From positions 14,330,312 through 14,394,311 of the forward strand of contig OZ022247.1 of the NCBI GenBank assembly GCA_963978895.1: 64,000 bases of DNA. The letters run 5' to 3'. Positions within the stretch are counted from its first letter, which is position 1. Each line of letters begins with the position of its first letter. Below the pieces are notes generated by a model that worked only from the letters and a program-made list of their open reading frames with translations, was not told the origin of the DNA and did no database searches. A program made the translations under genes and the position numbers. Positions 53,601-63,490 of the stretch are shown piece after piece. This DNA is from Erpobdella octoculata (taxonomy: Eukaryota; Annelida; Clitellata; Hirudinida; Erpobdellidae).

Positions 53601-55857
53601 CAAAAAGAATTTAAATTTTTAATTCTCTTTGATTTTGACGATATTTTAGTGTTGGCGGGACAACCACTAACCATTATCACGGCGAACGAGCGCACGCAAG
53701 CAACAAAACACGCGCTTGTATTATGCGATATGTTTCGAAACAAGAATTTTCCACTTAAGAAATAGTAATTATAAAATAATCGGCGTCATAATCAGTATCG
53801 GCAATTTTAATAATCGGCTATACTTGGTATCGGCATAATCGGCAAAAAGTCATATCGGAACAGCCTTAATTGTAATTCTAAGCTCTTTACAAAAACAGAA
53901 AAGCCAATGAAAATTTTATTTAAAAACTGCTTTAAAAAACATTCTGTCAAAATGTAATAACTTTATTCACACAAAACTCCTTAAGCATTTCAGGAAAATC
54001 TCAATTAACCTTAGCTCCCACAAGGAGGCTGACAGCAGCCACAACCCTGGCCTTGATTTTCAACTTTCCCTGTGGCCAAATATGCTGAAGGATAGTCTTA
54101 AGCATAACCTTTGTCTCAACACTTTTCTTTTTGGATGTGTTTGAATCTTCAAGAGAAATATGATAAATGTGGCCAGAGTGAGGTCTGGTCTGAAGAATAT
54201 TAGAAGAGATTTGAGAAGTTTGTAGACTCGAGTTTTTAGAAATCGGAGCATTGGAGAATGACGTTGGTGGGTTGTTGCCGGGAGCCGCTTGGGGTGTTTT
54301 CTAATTAAAAACAACTTCTTAAAAAACATGTGCTCATAAGAAAGTTTTAATGCAAATTTAATATTACATTTACATCTTAAAGAATTAAGACTAAACGGCA
54401 TTATTACAATAGTAACCAACCAAAATATCATTATAGTTTGTACTCAAAATATTTCTGATTGTATCATAATTTAAAGACTTTGTTTTATATATTCATTAAT
54501 GTAATGATTTGCAATATTGCTGGCCGTGCAAATTAAAAAAAAATTTGTATGGGGTTTGAAAAATTGAATCTAATAATATAATTGGTTTTTTAATAAATAA
54601 ATAAGTTATCAAATAAAATGTCGGACCGTATACCAATTACTCCCAGCAAAAGAAACGTAAACAAACACTGGAGAACATACGATTGGACAAGCCGCAGTGA
54701 GCCAGACTCGATAACCTTTTTATTTATTAAGTTATAGAAGCGAGAGTTACATAGTTGGATTTGAAATTGAATTATCTAAAAACAAGCGTCTCAGATATTC
54801 TCAGTGCAGCAATTAAAAAAGTTATAAGTTATCAAAGAAGAGCTAAAGTTTATTTGATGCAATTTTTGTCGGAAAATCGTCGTTTTTGGCTTATAACTTT
54901 TTTATTTGTTGAACCAAAGAAAAACCAACTACTGTAGTTTAGCGCATATAAGCTGCGGATCATACAATTTTGTACACACGTAAGAACCAACATGCGGCTT
55001 ATAGATGGTAGCGGCCTAAACAGGAACTTTTTTACACATAGTGCTGACACTTAGGATCATTTTCTTCAAGTTTACATAGAATACAACTTAAAAACAGACC
55101 ATAGAATAAATGTAAAATAATGTGATATTTACCAAAATTATAAGTGTTCAATGTATACAGTTACAATGTATACAACTGAACAGGTAGTCTATACAATGGA
55201 TGACAGGGGCTTATATTTGTACGCGGCTTATAGAAAAACTTTTTTACACAAAACGCGAAATCCAAGGCTTATACATGTGTGCGGCCTTTACACAAAAGCG
55301 GCCTATATGTGCTAAAATACGGTATACCATTAGATTCCATTTTCAAAACCCCATCCAACTATTGCATGATTACCCACACTTTTTTATTTTTAATTTGCAC
55401 GGCCAGCAATATTGCTAACTTCACAAGCATATGATTTGAGTAATTCATCCTCATAAAAAACTGTTGTTTCAGTAATTATATTTTGCAATATAGATGTGAT
55501 TCAAAATACAATTTTTAACAAGTTATTTGAAAAACGTTCATATAATAAATGTGAACATAGACATAATCTCCATAATAATAATGTTCAATTGTTCAAATTA
55601 AATAAAATAACTACATTTCAATGTATTACATCTTTTGCGATTTAACTCACTTTTCCGATATCCTTATGAAAAAATGTGGTCTGCTGTTTCGGCCTAAAAC
55701 TTATAAAATCTCTTAAAATGTACTGTTCCCGGCTTCTGTAAAGGTGAGGATATTTAGCGAAGATGAAACGATGGGAATTCATGCTTAGATATATGGAATG
55801 ACTACGGAGTTTTAGAATGCATAAACTATGATATCGAGGCCTAAGTATAGATGACAT
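38280..55857 (-). CDS. ABCB7: ABCB7-type mitochondrial ABC half-transporter, 13 coding exons
   Basis: The 13 exons join in phase to 759 codons; human ABCB7 has 752 residues. In transcription order: 55857-55651, 54300-54010, 51639-51507, 51033-50936, 44671-44501, 44414-44238, 44104-43930, 43422-43265, 41316-41153, 40788-40659, 39370-39199, 38814-38711, 38579-38280. Every intron has GT...AG on the minus strand. The N-terminus is basic and Ser-rich, as for a mitochondrial signal. The membrane domain contains [20 protein letters not shown] and [20 protein letters not shown], both diagnostic of the ATM1/ABCB7 group. The ATPase domain has Walker A GASGSGKST (520-528, split by an intron), Q568, signature LSGGEKQ (split), Walker [11 protein letters not shown] (D648, E649) and H680. 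The family exports a glutathione/sulfur compound from mitochondria for cytosolic Fe-S proteins and dimerises. Introns are heavily invaded by transposons. Confidence 0.95.
38711..38814 (-). CDS. ABCB7: ABCB7 exon 12 (residues 626-660)
   Basis: [20 protein letters not shown] and [15 protein letters not shown]: second half of the signature, Walker B and D-loop. Donor GTCAGT. Confidence 0.92.
39199..39370 (-). CDS. ABCB7: ABCB7 exon 11 (residues 569-626)
   Basis: [20 protein letters not shown] and [11 protein letters not shown]. The ABC signature is split after LS(G). Donor GTGATG. Confidence 0.92.
39428..40553. mobile_element. putative hAT-like non-autonomous element in ABCB7 intron 10
   Basis: The left end TAGAGATGTATCGATTATTG and the complement of the right end TAGAAGTGCTCCTGCTCCGA resemble hAT termini of the TAGAGATG type, with inner ATCGG-rich palindromic words at both ends. 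No clear 8-bp duplication and no ORF were found. Confidence 0.5.
40659..40788 (-). CDS. ABCB7: ABCB7 exon 10 (residues 525-568)
   Basis: [20 protein letters not shown] and [10 protein letters not shown]: the end of Walker A to the Q-loop glutamine. Donor GTGGGT. Confidence 0.92.
40855..41135. repeat. degenerate minisatellite in ABCB7 intron 9
   Basis: Units like AACATATGCAAAAGAACATC then AATAA repeat imperfectly about ten times. Confidence 0.8.
41153..41316 (-). CDS. ABCB7: ABCB7 exon 9 (residues 471-525)
   Basis: [20 protein letters not shown] and [20 protein letters not shown]. The Walker A glycine before the lysine is split by the intron. Donor GTTGGT. Confidence 0.92.
41475..41690 (-). 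repeat. tRNA-derived SINE in ABCB7 intron 8 (minus)
   Basis: On the minus strand: TGGTGGCAGAATGGTAGAGC (A-box region) and GGCAGTTCAAGCCTCACCAG (B box), then a body with CTCCCTTAAGCAAGGAGTTC and AGGAGCCTATAAATGGCTAC. The body is shared with 47050-47165. Confidence 0.8.
41955..42180 (+). repeat. tRNA-derived SINE in ABCB7 intron 8 (plus)
   Basis: TATTGTGGTAAGTTATTTGC, then GGCAGTTCAAACCCCAAGC (B box GTTCAAACCCC), then CCAGCGTTCCTAAGGGTGGG and GTAGGCACCTATAGATGGTT, parallel to the SINE at 41475. Confidence 0.7.
42833..43135. repeat. 30-bp minisatellite in ABCB7 intron 8
   Basis: About nine units of CACTGACTACCTACCACACT plus ATCACGTCGT, with some 39-bp variants. It keeps an open frame ([10 protein letters not shown] repeated) only because the unit is a multiple of three; it is not a gene. 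Confidence 0.92.
43265..43422 (-). CDS. ABCB7: ABCB7 exon 8 (residues 418-470)
   Basis: [20 protein letters not shown] and [20 protein letters not shown]: the last membrane helices and the junction to the ATPase domain. Acceptor TGATTACAG, donor GTTGCA. Confidence 0.92.
43930..44104 (-). CDS. ABCB7: ABCB7 exon 7 (residues 360-418)
   Basis: [20 protein letters not shown] and [20 protein letters not shown]. The last Gly codon is split with exon 8. Donor GTTATT. Confidence 0.92.
44238..44414 (-). CDS. ABCB7: ABCB7 exon 6 (residues 301-359)
   Basis: [20 protein letters not shown] and [20 protein letters not shown], ending NYETVK, part of the glutathione-binding membrane domain of this family. 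The intron before it is only 86 bp. Confidence 0.92.
44501..44671 (-). CDS. ABCB7: ABCB7 exon 5 (residues 244-300)
   Basis: [20 protein letters not shown] and [20 protein letters not shown], ending GLVTGVL. Acceptor TTACTTCACAG is duplicated 32 bp upstream (see the 44669-44732 repeat). Donor GTGAGG. Confidence 0.92.
44669..44732. repeat. 32-bp tandem duplication of the exon 5 acceptor
   Basis: CACCTGTGAAGTAACCATGG plus TAGCAATTAATA occurs twice without change. On the minus strand each copy supplies TTACTTCACAG followed by GTGT, so two identical 3' splice sites lie 32 bp apart. Confidence 0.95.
45100..45345. mobile_element. palindromic MITE in ABCB7 intron 4
   Basis: The left half (TTATTCGCCAGGTTATCAAC, CGCACTCACCAAAGG) is the imperfect reverse complement of the right half (TGGTGAGTGTGGTTGATAAC, CTGGTGAATAA). 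It is ~245 bp and could fold end to end. No ORF. Confidence 0.75.
45415..47049 (-). mobile_element. Helitron remnant with 3' end, in ABCB7 intron 4
   Basis: On the minus strand the element ends CCGTCCTTGGGATGGGC (a 6-bp hairpin), AAAACCA and CTAG followed by T, the Helitron 3' signature. It contains the helicase pseudogene. The 5' end and Rep domain are absent; the boundary on that side is the SINE body at 47050. Confidence 0.8.
45616..46867 (-). pseudogene. Helitron Pif1-like helicase, frameshifted C-terminal part
   Basis: Minus-strand blocks in order: [20 protein letters not shown] (near 46800), [20 protein letters not shown] with [20 protein letters not shown] (46525-46722; Walker B DE), then 45616-46467 with [43 protein letters not shown], and [16 protein letters not shown] with [12 protein letters not shown]. 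These are motifs II to VI of Pif1-type helicases in Helitrons. Frames change at ~46730 and ~46500. A basic stretch at 46834-47049 ([16 protein letters not shown]) may be an N-terminal leftover. Non-functional. Confidence 0.85.
47050..47165 (-). repeat. SINE body fragment without tRNA head
   Basis: GGCAGCCATTTATAGGTGCC, TACCCCTTTAGCAAATGCGA and CTCCTTGCTTAAGGGAGTTA match the body of the SINE at 41475. The tRNA-like head is missing at the right. Confidence 0.75.
47168..48790. other. possible MITE-like region bounded by ACGATAC inverted words
   Basis: The left has AAAACGATACGGGAAATCCC and the right ATAGTATCGTTTCAAAAAAA with TAACGGGACGCAGAATCC, giving weak inverted ends. Inside are AT-rich sequence and a 19-bp minisatellite. 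No coding sequence. The classification is tentative. Confidence 0.35.
48165..48530. repeat. 19-bp minisatellite
   Basis: ATAAATTTTGTAAATTTTT repeated about 19 times with very few changes, including three shortened units. Confidence 0.97.
49054..50338 (+). mobile_element. non-autonomous Helitron in ABCB7 intron 4
   Basis: Ends AGCGAGCGAAGCCGCTACGG then GCACTGCTAG followed by T, a Helitron 3' terminus of a type common in animals. The body has GAACATGTCCTGACTGAC and several ~110-bp repeats with TTTCCAGGACCTCAAATGTG. It shares most of its sequence with 24935-26012. The exact 5' end was not found. Confidence 0.7.
50522..50618. repeat. (TA)n microsatellite
   Basis: About 95 bp of nearly pure TA in ABCB7 intron 4. 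Confidence 0.95.
50936..51033 (-). CDS. ABCB7: ABCB7 exon 4 (residues 211-243)
   Basis: [20 protein letters not shown] then [12 protein letters not shown]. Acceptor TTTTTTTACACAG, donor GTTTGC. The following intron (44672-50935) is the longest, 6.3 kb, and is full of transposons. Confidence 0.9.
51507..51639 (-). CDS. ABCB7: ABCB7 exon 3 (residues 167-211)
   Basis: [18 protein letters not shown] and [20 protein letters not shown]. The last codon (Tyr) is split 1/2 with exon 4. Donor GTTAGT. Confidence 0.9.
52095..52170 (+). repeat. tRNA-like SINE head
   Basis: GTTAAAAGCGTGCCCGACTG and CCTTGGTTCAAATCCCGGCA (B box GGTTCAAATCC) in ABCB7 intron 2. The A box is degenerate and there is no full cloverleaf, so it is a SINE or pseudo-tRNA. 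Confidence 0.5.
52541..52668. repeat. (CATA)n microsatellite
   Basis: About 125 bp of CATA with two interruptions. Confidence 0.97.
52937..53875. mobile_element. non-autonomous DNA element with AAGGCTG ends, ABCB7 intron 2
   Basis: The left end TTAAGGCTGGGCCCGATTAA and the complement of the right end TTAAGGCTGTTCCGATATGA are inverted, each followed by many ATCGGCATAATCGGCA words. AATT flanks both sides. No ORF. A TTAA or longer duplication could not be decided. Confidence 0.6.
54010..54300 (-). CDS. ABCB7: ABCB7 exon 2 (residues 70-166)
   Basis: Acceptor TTTTTAATTAG, phase 0. Low-complexity Ser/Asn linker, then [20 protein letters not shown] and [13 protein letters not shown], the start of the first membrane helix. 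Donor GTTAAT. Confidence 0.88.
54520..55406. mobile_element. TIR element with 8-bp duplication, ABCB7 intron 1
   Basis: Ends CTGGCCGTGCAAATTAAAAA inverted at both sides (~80-bp imperfect arms), flanked by the palindromic 8-mer CAATATTG at 54512-54519 and 55407-55414. An 8-bp duplication fits hAT-like non-autonomous elements. A second element is nested at 54932-55324. Confidence 0.8.
54932..55324. mobile_element. nested MITE with CTGTA/TACGG ends
   Basis: The left GTAGTTTAGCGCATATAAGC and the complement of the right GTATTTTAGCACATATAGGC are inverted repeats, with TA at both flanks. GCGGCTTATA words recur inside. Tc1/mariner-like TA duplication is possible. Confidence 0.6.
55651..55857 (-). 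CDS. ABCB7: ABCB7 exon 1 (residues 1-69)
   Basis: Starts at ATG 55857, [20 protein letters not shown]. The first ~45 residues contain many Arg, Ser and His and no acidic residue until later, fitting a mitochondrial presequence. Donor GTGAGT follows GGAAAA. The transcription start and 5' UTR were not located. Confidence 0.8.
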
Positions 55858-56127
55858 ATTAACCAGGAAATGTCTTAGTCTTCAATACTCTTGAAGGAAA
55901 ATTAGTTTTCAGATATAAATACATAACTTATTATCGTTAAAGTTTGTAAACAACAGACAACAAGCTAAATAAAATTATACCTTCAACATAGGAATTAGAC
56001 AAACTATATCTAGTGAGGAATTTTGTGTTTTATTCTGACTCCCTGTCTAATATGTGCAATTGAATAAAAACTCTTTTGATCAAAAATTTGTATAGCAATA
56101 AACACATAAAATCCGAACAAAAACACA

Positions 56128-56272
56128 GAGGAGTAGCGAGGGGCAGGGGAAAGTTGTCAATTAGCAAAAACGTTCTTTATTATTATTTTACTGTATCTAG
56201 CAATTTCTATGGCTCCGATTACCCCTCCCCCCCTGTCATCAGGTTCTTTTGGAAGAAAAAATGAAAAGAGGA
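56128..56272. mobile_element. hAT-type fragment
   Basis: AGGAGTAGCGAGGGGCAGGG and CCCCCCTGTCATCAGGTTCT resemble sequence near the ends of hAT family 1 (24150-24250 and 61027-61170). Both sides are truncated; the right side abuts an LTR head. Confidence 0.45.
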
Positions 56273-56772
<500 letters not shown>

Positions 56773-57264
56773 TAGCGGAGGTACCCGGCGTTGCCCGGGG
56801 TTTTTAAAGGTTTTTCTAATGCTTGTCTCTCTCGCTCCCGTTTCCTTCCCCGCTTGTTTTCCAGCTCCCGGTCGCTTTCCCGTTCCTGCTTGCTCTCCCG
56901 TTCTCGGTCGGTTTTTCCTCCCGGTCGCTTTCCCGTTCCCGGTCGGTTTTTTGCTCATGGCCGTTTTTCCGCTCCCAGACGCTTTCCCGTTTCCGGTTTT
57001 TTCCCGCTCCCGGTCGATTTCCCGTTCCGGGTTGCTTTCCCGCTCCCGGTCACTTTTCCTCTCTCGGTCGCTTTTCCGCTCCCGGTTGCTTTCCAGAGGC
57101 GTGGATTCAGCAAAATGTTGAGGGGGGCGAAGATTTTTTAACTTTAATCCAGAGACATTTCAAACAAAAATGACCATCCCAATATACATTTGTATGTTGT
57201 ATTTTCACGTAAATCATCATATTAGTTAAAAAACGGTTTAGAAAAAGTTAACTTTTATTTAATA

Positions 57265-58508
57265 CTAGCGGGGTTACCCGGCGTTGCCCGGGGTTTTTAG
57301 AGGTTTTTCTAATGTTTGTCTCTCTCGCTCCCGTTCCCTTCTCCACTTTCCCGTTTTCGTAGCGTTCCCGGTCGCTTTTCCGCTCTCGGTCGTTTTCCAG
57401 CTCCCGGTCGCTTTCCCGCTCAGAAGTTCTGTTATCGATTTTCTCTCTTGCTCGCGTTTCCTTCCAAGCTTGCTCTCCCGATTCCAGTCGCTTTCCGCGT
57501 TCCCGGTCGCTTTCCGCGTTCCCGGTCGCTTCCGCGTTCCCGGTCGCTTTCCGCGTTCCCGGTCGCTTTCCGCGTTCCCGGTCGCTTTCCCGTTCCCGGT
57601 CGCTTTCCCGTTCCCGGTCGCTTTCCCGTTCCCGGTCGCTTTCCCGTTCTCGGTCGCTTTCCCGTTCCCGGTCGCTTTTCCGTTCCCGGTCGCTTTCCCG
57701 TTTCCGGTCGCTTTCCCGTTCCCGCTCACGCTTGCTCTCCCGTTCCCGGTCATGCTTGTTCTCCCATTCCCGGTCACGGTAGCTTTCCCGTTTCCGTTCC
57801 CGCTCATTTTCTCTTTTACATTCTTTCATAACTTCTGTTAGCCTATAAAACGCAAAATAGATTTGCTAAGACTATATATATATATATATATGAATGTTTG
57901 TGGGTTAGTTTGTCTATTATAGAAACGGGAAAGCACCCGGAACGGACAGCGAGCGGGAACAGAAAAGCAAGCGTGAGCGGGAATGGGAGAGCAAACGTGA
58001 GCGGGAACGGGGCAGCAACCGGGACGGGGCAGCGACCGGGAGCGGGAAAGCGACCGGGAGCGGGAAAACGACCGGGAGCGGGAAAGCCACCGGCAGTGGG
58101 AAAACGACCGAAAACGGAAAAGCTAACAGGAGTGGGAAAGCAGGTGGGAAAGGAAACGGGAGAGAAAGAGACAAACATTAGAAAAACCTCAAAAAACCTG
58201 GGCAACGCCGGGTATCTCCGCTAGTACATACATAAACACACACACAGACACACATACATGCACATACACATACATACATACACACATACATACGCACATA
58301 CATATATATATAGTTCCCGCTCGCTCACCCGCTCCGCTCCGCTCATTTTGTGACGGATTTCAAAAAAAATTTTTTTATTTTTGATTTTCATTGACTCTCA
58401 AGGTTGTGTGAAAATTTCATTACGATCGGATGAATGGTGTAGCAATGCATAAAGGTCATTAACATACATAAATACATATATACAAACATTCATTTTTATA
58501 TATATAGA
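57265..58508 (-). mobile_element. Helitron B (minus), complete non-autonomous copy, split by Helitron C
   Basis: The 5' end on the minus strand is TCTATATATATAAAAATGAA at 58508, directly after A. The 3' end is CCCCGGGCAACGCCGGG, TAACCCCG and CTAG at 57265, directly before T. Inside is a GTTCCCGGTCGCTTTCC minisatellite of ~17-22-bp units (57380-57760). About 890 bp without Helitron C. Confidence 0.82.
57871..58224 (+). mobile_element. Helitron C (plus), short copy inside Helitron B
   Basis: Starts with a TATATATA tract and GAATGTTTGTGGGTTAG, has the GGGAAAGCGACCGGGAGC minisatellite, and ends GGGCAACGCCGGGTATCTCC, G, CTAG followed by T. About 354 bp. The 5' TC is changed to AC. Confidence 0.75.
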
Positions 58509-59631
58509 TTGAGTGCAGACAAAAAGGGTTTAAATTATGAACGTAACAAAGGGTATCAACGTTCTTTCATTTCTACAAAATTGTCCACTGAATCATTAAG
58601 ATTAAATAGACTATTAATAGCAGAGATTTTTAACTAATTGGATATTAATCAACAAGTATGATAAATATTGCTTTCATCAACTAATCTAAATACTCAATCG
58701 TGTATGAGCTAATAAAAATAATTTAAAATGAATTGGAAAAATCTTAGTGAGAGAGCTCAAGCAACCGTGTAGGATAAGAATATGCTAATTGTTTATCAAG
58801 CTAGGACAGATACACGAGTCTAAATTTCATTCGAGTTCAATCAGATGGACCGAAAGCAAGCAATCAATCGATTAAATTTCTATAGCGCTATTTCCTTGGC
58901 GTTCAATAGTGTTCAGACACAAACTTATTAAACAGATAAGTTTTAATACCCCGACGGAAAACAGCGAGAGAAATAGATTTAGTAAGAGAAGTAGGAAGAG
59001 AGTTCCAGAGAAAGGGTCCAGAGTAGGAAAAAGAGCGTTTAGGAAAAGAATGTTTAACAAAAAATACGAAAGTGGCTAAGAGAGAAAGATCAAAGACCAG
59101 ACTTATGAGAGATTTTTATTAAGTTAGTTAGGTAGGATGGAGAAGAGCAATTTTTAATTTTAACCACTAGTAAGCAAATTTTAAAAATCATCCTATATTT
59201 AAAAAGAAGCCAGTGAAGAAGAGCAAGAGATGGAGAGATAATTATGAGAAAAGTAAGAAGTGCGAGAAACTAAGCACTAAAAGATTGAAAAATATTAGCA
59301 GTAGGTAGATAATAAGTAGATATAATTCAGAAAAATTAATAATTACTGTTTTTATCAAATAATCTAAATACTCATTCATGGGTGAGCTAGAAGAGATATT
59401 TTTTCTATTTGGTGGAAAAATCTTGAGGGGGGCCGTGGTCCCCCTCAGCCCCCCCAATCCACGCCTCTGTTGCTTTCCCGTTCCCGGTCGTTTTCTCGGT
59501 CGCGTTCCTTTTCCCGCTCGATCTTTCTCTATATTTGATTCCCCTTGACTCTCAAAGTTGTGTGAAAATTTAATTACGATCGGATGAATGGTGTAGCAAT
59601 GCATAAAGGACATACATACATACATACATAT

Positions 59632-60364
<733 letters not shown>

Positions 60365-60368
60365 ATAT

Positions 60369-60647
60369 TGTTGTAATATCGATAACTATACTCAGGTTCT
60401 TTAGAAATGGTCCCAAAATTTATTAGAAGAAATACACGCTTAATTAAAAACATGTGTCTTGGCATGGACGTCTATATAATAGTATGCTATTATATAGACG
60501 TCCATGGTCTTAGTAACTGTAATTAAGACTGGTTGATTGAAGTTATGTAATCACTCAACTCTATATTTTTTATGTCTTTCTTATTTCATAAAGTCTTCGG
60601 AGGTTAATCAGCTATGATAGAAAATTATAAACCGTAGATATAAAACT
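60369..60647 (-). repeat. probable LTR of the second Ty3/Gypsy element
   Basis: Lies directly after the pol stop and a CCCCC (minus strand AAGAAGGGGG) polypurine tract. The minus-strand end is ATTACAACA. The start (TAGTTTTATATC) lacks the usual TG, so the exact boundary is unsure. It contains a perfect 20-bp hairpin. Confidence 0.45.
60463..60506. repeat. perfect 20-bp hairpin
   Basis: CATGGACGTCTATATAATAG, TATG loop, and its exact complement CTATTATATAGACGTCCATG. It lies within the presumed LTR, where stem-loops often mark the R region; that role is inferred. Confidence 0.95.
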
Positions 60648-60656
60648 ACCCCCTTC

Positions 60657-60984
60657 TTAATCCTGTTCGTCCCGAGCAGTTTCATTGCTTCCATAATATT
60701 TGGCAAGGCGGTCAACATGAAGTACTTTTATCTTAGTACGTTGGCCCTTTTGAATCCGGTAAATGACATCATCAATCTTTTTAATAATTCTATATGGTCC
60801 TTCCCAGTCTTGTTGAAGTTTAAGTGATTTCCCAATTTTTGCGTTGTGGATTGTAGAACCACACCAAATCATTTTCTTTCAACTCTTTCATATTTGATTG
60901 ACGATCATACTGAGTTTTCATTCTGTCGCTGGCTGCCTTGATCCTATTTCGGGCTACGACATGAATTTCATTTAACCGAGCCCG
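60657..60984 (-). pseudogene. Ty3/Gypsy integrase C-terminus, one-base frameshift
   Basis: Continues the integrase from 63491 after removal of the hAT: ARLNEIHVVARNRIKAASDR, MKTQYDRQS, then DLVWFYNPQRK. A run of five A at ~60841 shifts the frame (four would restore it), after which GKSLKLQQDWEGPYRIIKKI and VLHVDRLAKYYG follow to a stop at 60657. This is the GPF/Y-like end of a Ty3/Gypsy polyprotein. Confidence 0.88.
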
Positions 60985-63490
60985 CAGGGACGTCATTTCA
61001 GCTAAACCTTAGGGGGGCAAGAAGTTTTAGGGGCCCACTCAGGGTCCTCTGCGTCTGGGCACAAAACACAAAAAATCTGCGCCCCCCTGCATAACATCTT
61101 TTGCCTCTTTCTCCCAAAAAAACCTGATGACCGGGGGGGGGGGGGGTAGTTGGAGCCACTTTAAAAAAATTGAAACCCTTGTTTTATTTTTCCTCCCAAA
61201 AACCTGATGACCGGGGGAGGTCACACACCATAACATCTGAGTGATCATAAGGGCATTTCCATCTGTTTCTATGAACAAGGCTATAGCTATCAAAATCTGC
61301 TGTGAACGGTAATTAATATTGATGTACGAAATAAGCTATAGTCATTTATTTCTGAAAAAGTTAGTATAATATGAATACACTGAACCCTCTTTCTGTCACC
61401 CCCATGATGTCGCCCGGGGCAGCTTGCCCACCCCATTAGCCACGCCTCTGGGCCCAATAATGCAAGTATCTACTGAATTTTTATGAAATGGATCTAGGCT
61501 AATAAATCATATCTTTTTTTTGTTAACCTACACAAGCTGGAATTTTAAATTAAGGTAATTCTAATATCGTTATTTGATAATAGTTTATCGTTCTTTATAC
61601 TAGGTGTTTTAAGACTCAAATATCAGTATATGTAATATATATCGAATTGTCCTGTCGTGGATCATAATATGATATTTTTTTATCCGGGTTGGGACTGGCC
61701 GCAAAAGTGTTCTTATTCGGTCTGCAGAGTGCAGAGAGGAAATCATCAGATTGCGGATTGAAGGAATTCAGGCATGCAAGAATATCACTATTTTCTGTAA
61801 ATCGTGCGTTCAACTTAGACAAAATGCGATCGATGCATGCATACAAAATCTGTGACCTATCTCGTTCCATTTTGAACTGTTCATAACTTTTTTAACACCT
61901 CTCCATCTCGATGTGGACGATCAAGCTTCCTAGTTTCTTTAGCATCTCTTCTCTCTTTTAATTTCTATGGACAACCTACTCGGCCAGGCTATGAATAACG
62001 GCCATAACGCTAACCATCTTTATAACCGCGACGGCATTTTTCTACATATGGCCGCATCCTATAATTACAAAAGCTTCTGTTTTTCTCATCTCAAATTTCA
62101 CTAAAAACACCAAAAAATCCTACAGGGGCCCATATATAATAACTATTGGTTCACATAAAAGTCCGAAGCCCAGTCCCCCTGAATGATGTCCATGAGTTTT
62201 GAAAGTAACGGTCTGAAAGGTGCCCATATATTAACCATGACCCACTTAAAAGTCAGGAGCCTACATAAAAGTCAGGGAGGGCTACTTAACAGTCAGAGAA
62301 GGGCCAGTCAAAAATCAGGAAAAGGCCAGTTAAAAGTTAAGAGAGACCCACTTGAGTGCCGGGGCCCACTTAAGTGCGGGGGACCAATTTAGTGTGGTGG
62401 CTCACGTGAAAACGGGGTTGGGAGCCACTTAAGTGCGGTGGACCACTCAAGGGCGGGAAACCCACTTAAGTGCGGGGAACCACTTTAATGCCGGGAAACC
62501 CACTGAAAAGTCCGGGAACGGCCACTTAAGTAAGTAGGGGCCCACTTAGGTGCCGGGAGCCCACTTAAGTGCAAAGGCTCACGTAAGACCAAAGCCCAGT
62601 CAAAAATCAGGAAAAGGCCAGTTAAAAGTTAAGAGAGACCCACTTGAGTGCCAGGGCCCACTTAAGCGCGGGAGACCACTTAAGGGCGGGGGCCCACTTA
62701 AGTGCGTTGGGCCCACTTTACTGCGTGGGGCCCACCTTTAGTACCGGGGCCCCTTAAGTATGTGGGGAACCACTTTAATGCCGGGAAACCCACTGAAAAG
62801 TCCGGGAAGGGCCACTTAAGTAAGTAGGGGCCCACTTAGGTGCCGGGAGCCCACTTAAGTGCAGAGGCTCACGTAAGACCAAAGCCCACTTAAGTGCCTG
62901 GAGCCCACATCAGTGCCGGGGGCTCCTTGAGTGCATAGGGCTCACTTCAGTGCTGGGCCCTTTTAAGTGCGTGGCACCCACTTTAGTTCCCAGTGCCCCC
63001 TTAAGTACGTGGGTCCAACTTCAGTGCCGGGGGCCTACTGAAAAGTCCAGGAAGGGCTATTTACAAATCAGTAGGGGCCCACTAACTTATGTGCCGGGGG
63101 CCCACTTAAGCGCGGGAGACCACTTAAGGGCGGGGGCCCACTTAAGTGCGTTGGGCCCACTTTACTGCGTGGGGTCCACCTTTAGTACCGGGGCCCCTTA
63201 AGTATGTGGGGCCCACTTTAGTGTCGGGGCCCACTGAAAATTCCGGGAAGGGCCACTTAAAATCCGGAGGTCCCACTAACTTAAGTGCGTGGGGCCCATT
63301 TTAGTGATGGGGCCCACTTAACTGCGTGGGACCCACTTAACGGCGTGGGGCCCACTTAACTGCGTGGAGCCCACTTAACTGCGTGGGGCCCACTTAACTG
63401 CGTAGGGCCCACATTAGTGCCGGGGGCCCACTGAAAACTCAGGGGGGGGAGCGGCGATCGCTCCCCTGCCCCCCCTAATTGACGTCCCTG
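60985..63490 (-). mobile_element. hAT element, family 1, copy B, inside gypsy integrase (8-bp duplication)
   Basis: A 2,506-bp element with ends CAGGGACGTCATTTCAGC and AATTGACGTCCCTG, flanked by CGAGCCCG at 60977-60984 and 63491-63498. It has the same layout as copy A, reversed: transposase remnant, then the CACTTAAGTG minisatellite (62290-63440). Another hAT-type end (GCCACGCCTCTG) lies near 61450. Confidence 0.93.
61740..61870 (-). pseudogene. hAT transposase remnant (copy B)
   Basis: The minus strand reads ACIDRILSKLNARFTENSDI and LACLNSFNPQSDDFLSA, matching 23547-23640 of copy A. The dimerisation block is not preserved here. Confidence 0.65.

Larger units (their letters stand above)
57094..59469. 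mobile_element. hAT element inserted in Helitron A (8-bp target duplication)
   Basis: Ends CAGAGGCGTGGATT and, inverted, CAGAGGCGTGGATT, flanked by TTGCTTTC at 57086-57093 and 59470-59477. The inner parts are AT-rich with GGGGGG runs near the ends. No transposase recognised. It contains Helitron B. Confidence 0.9.

Noticed and set aside
54060..54431. 123-codon minus-strand ORF overlapping ABCB7 exon 2
   Set aside because: It is in a different frame from the ABCB7 reading, which alone gives the family sequence and matching splice phases.
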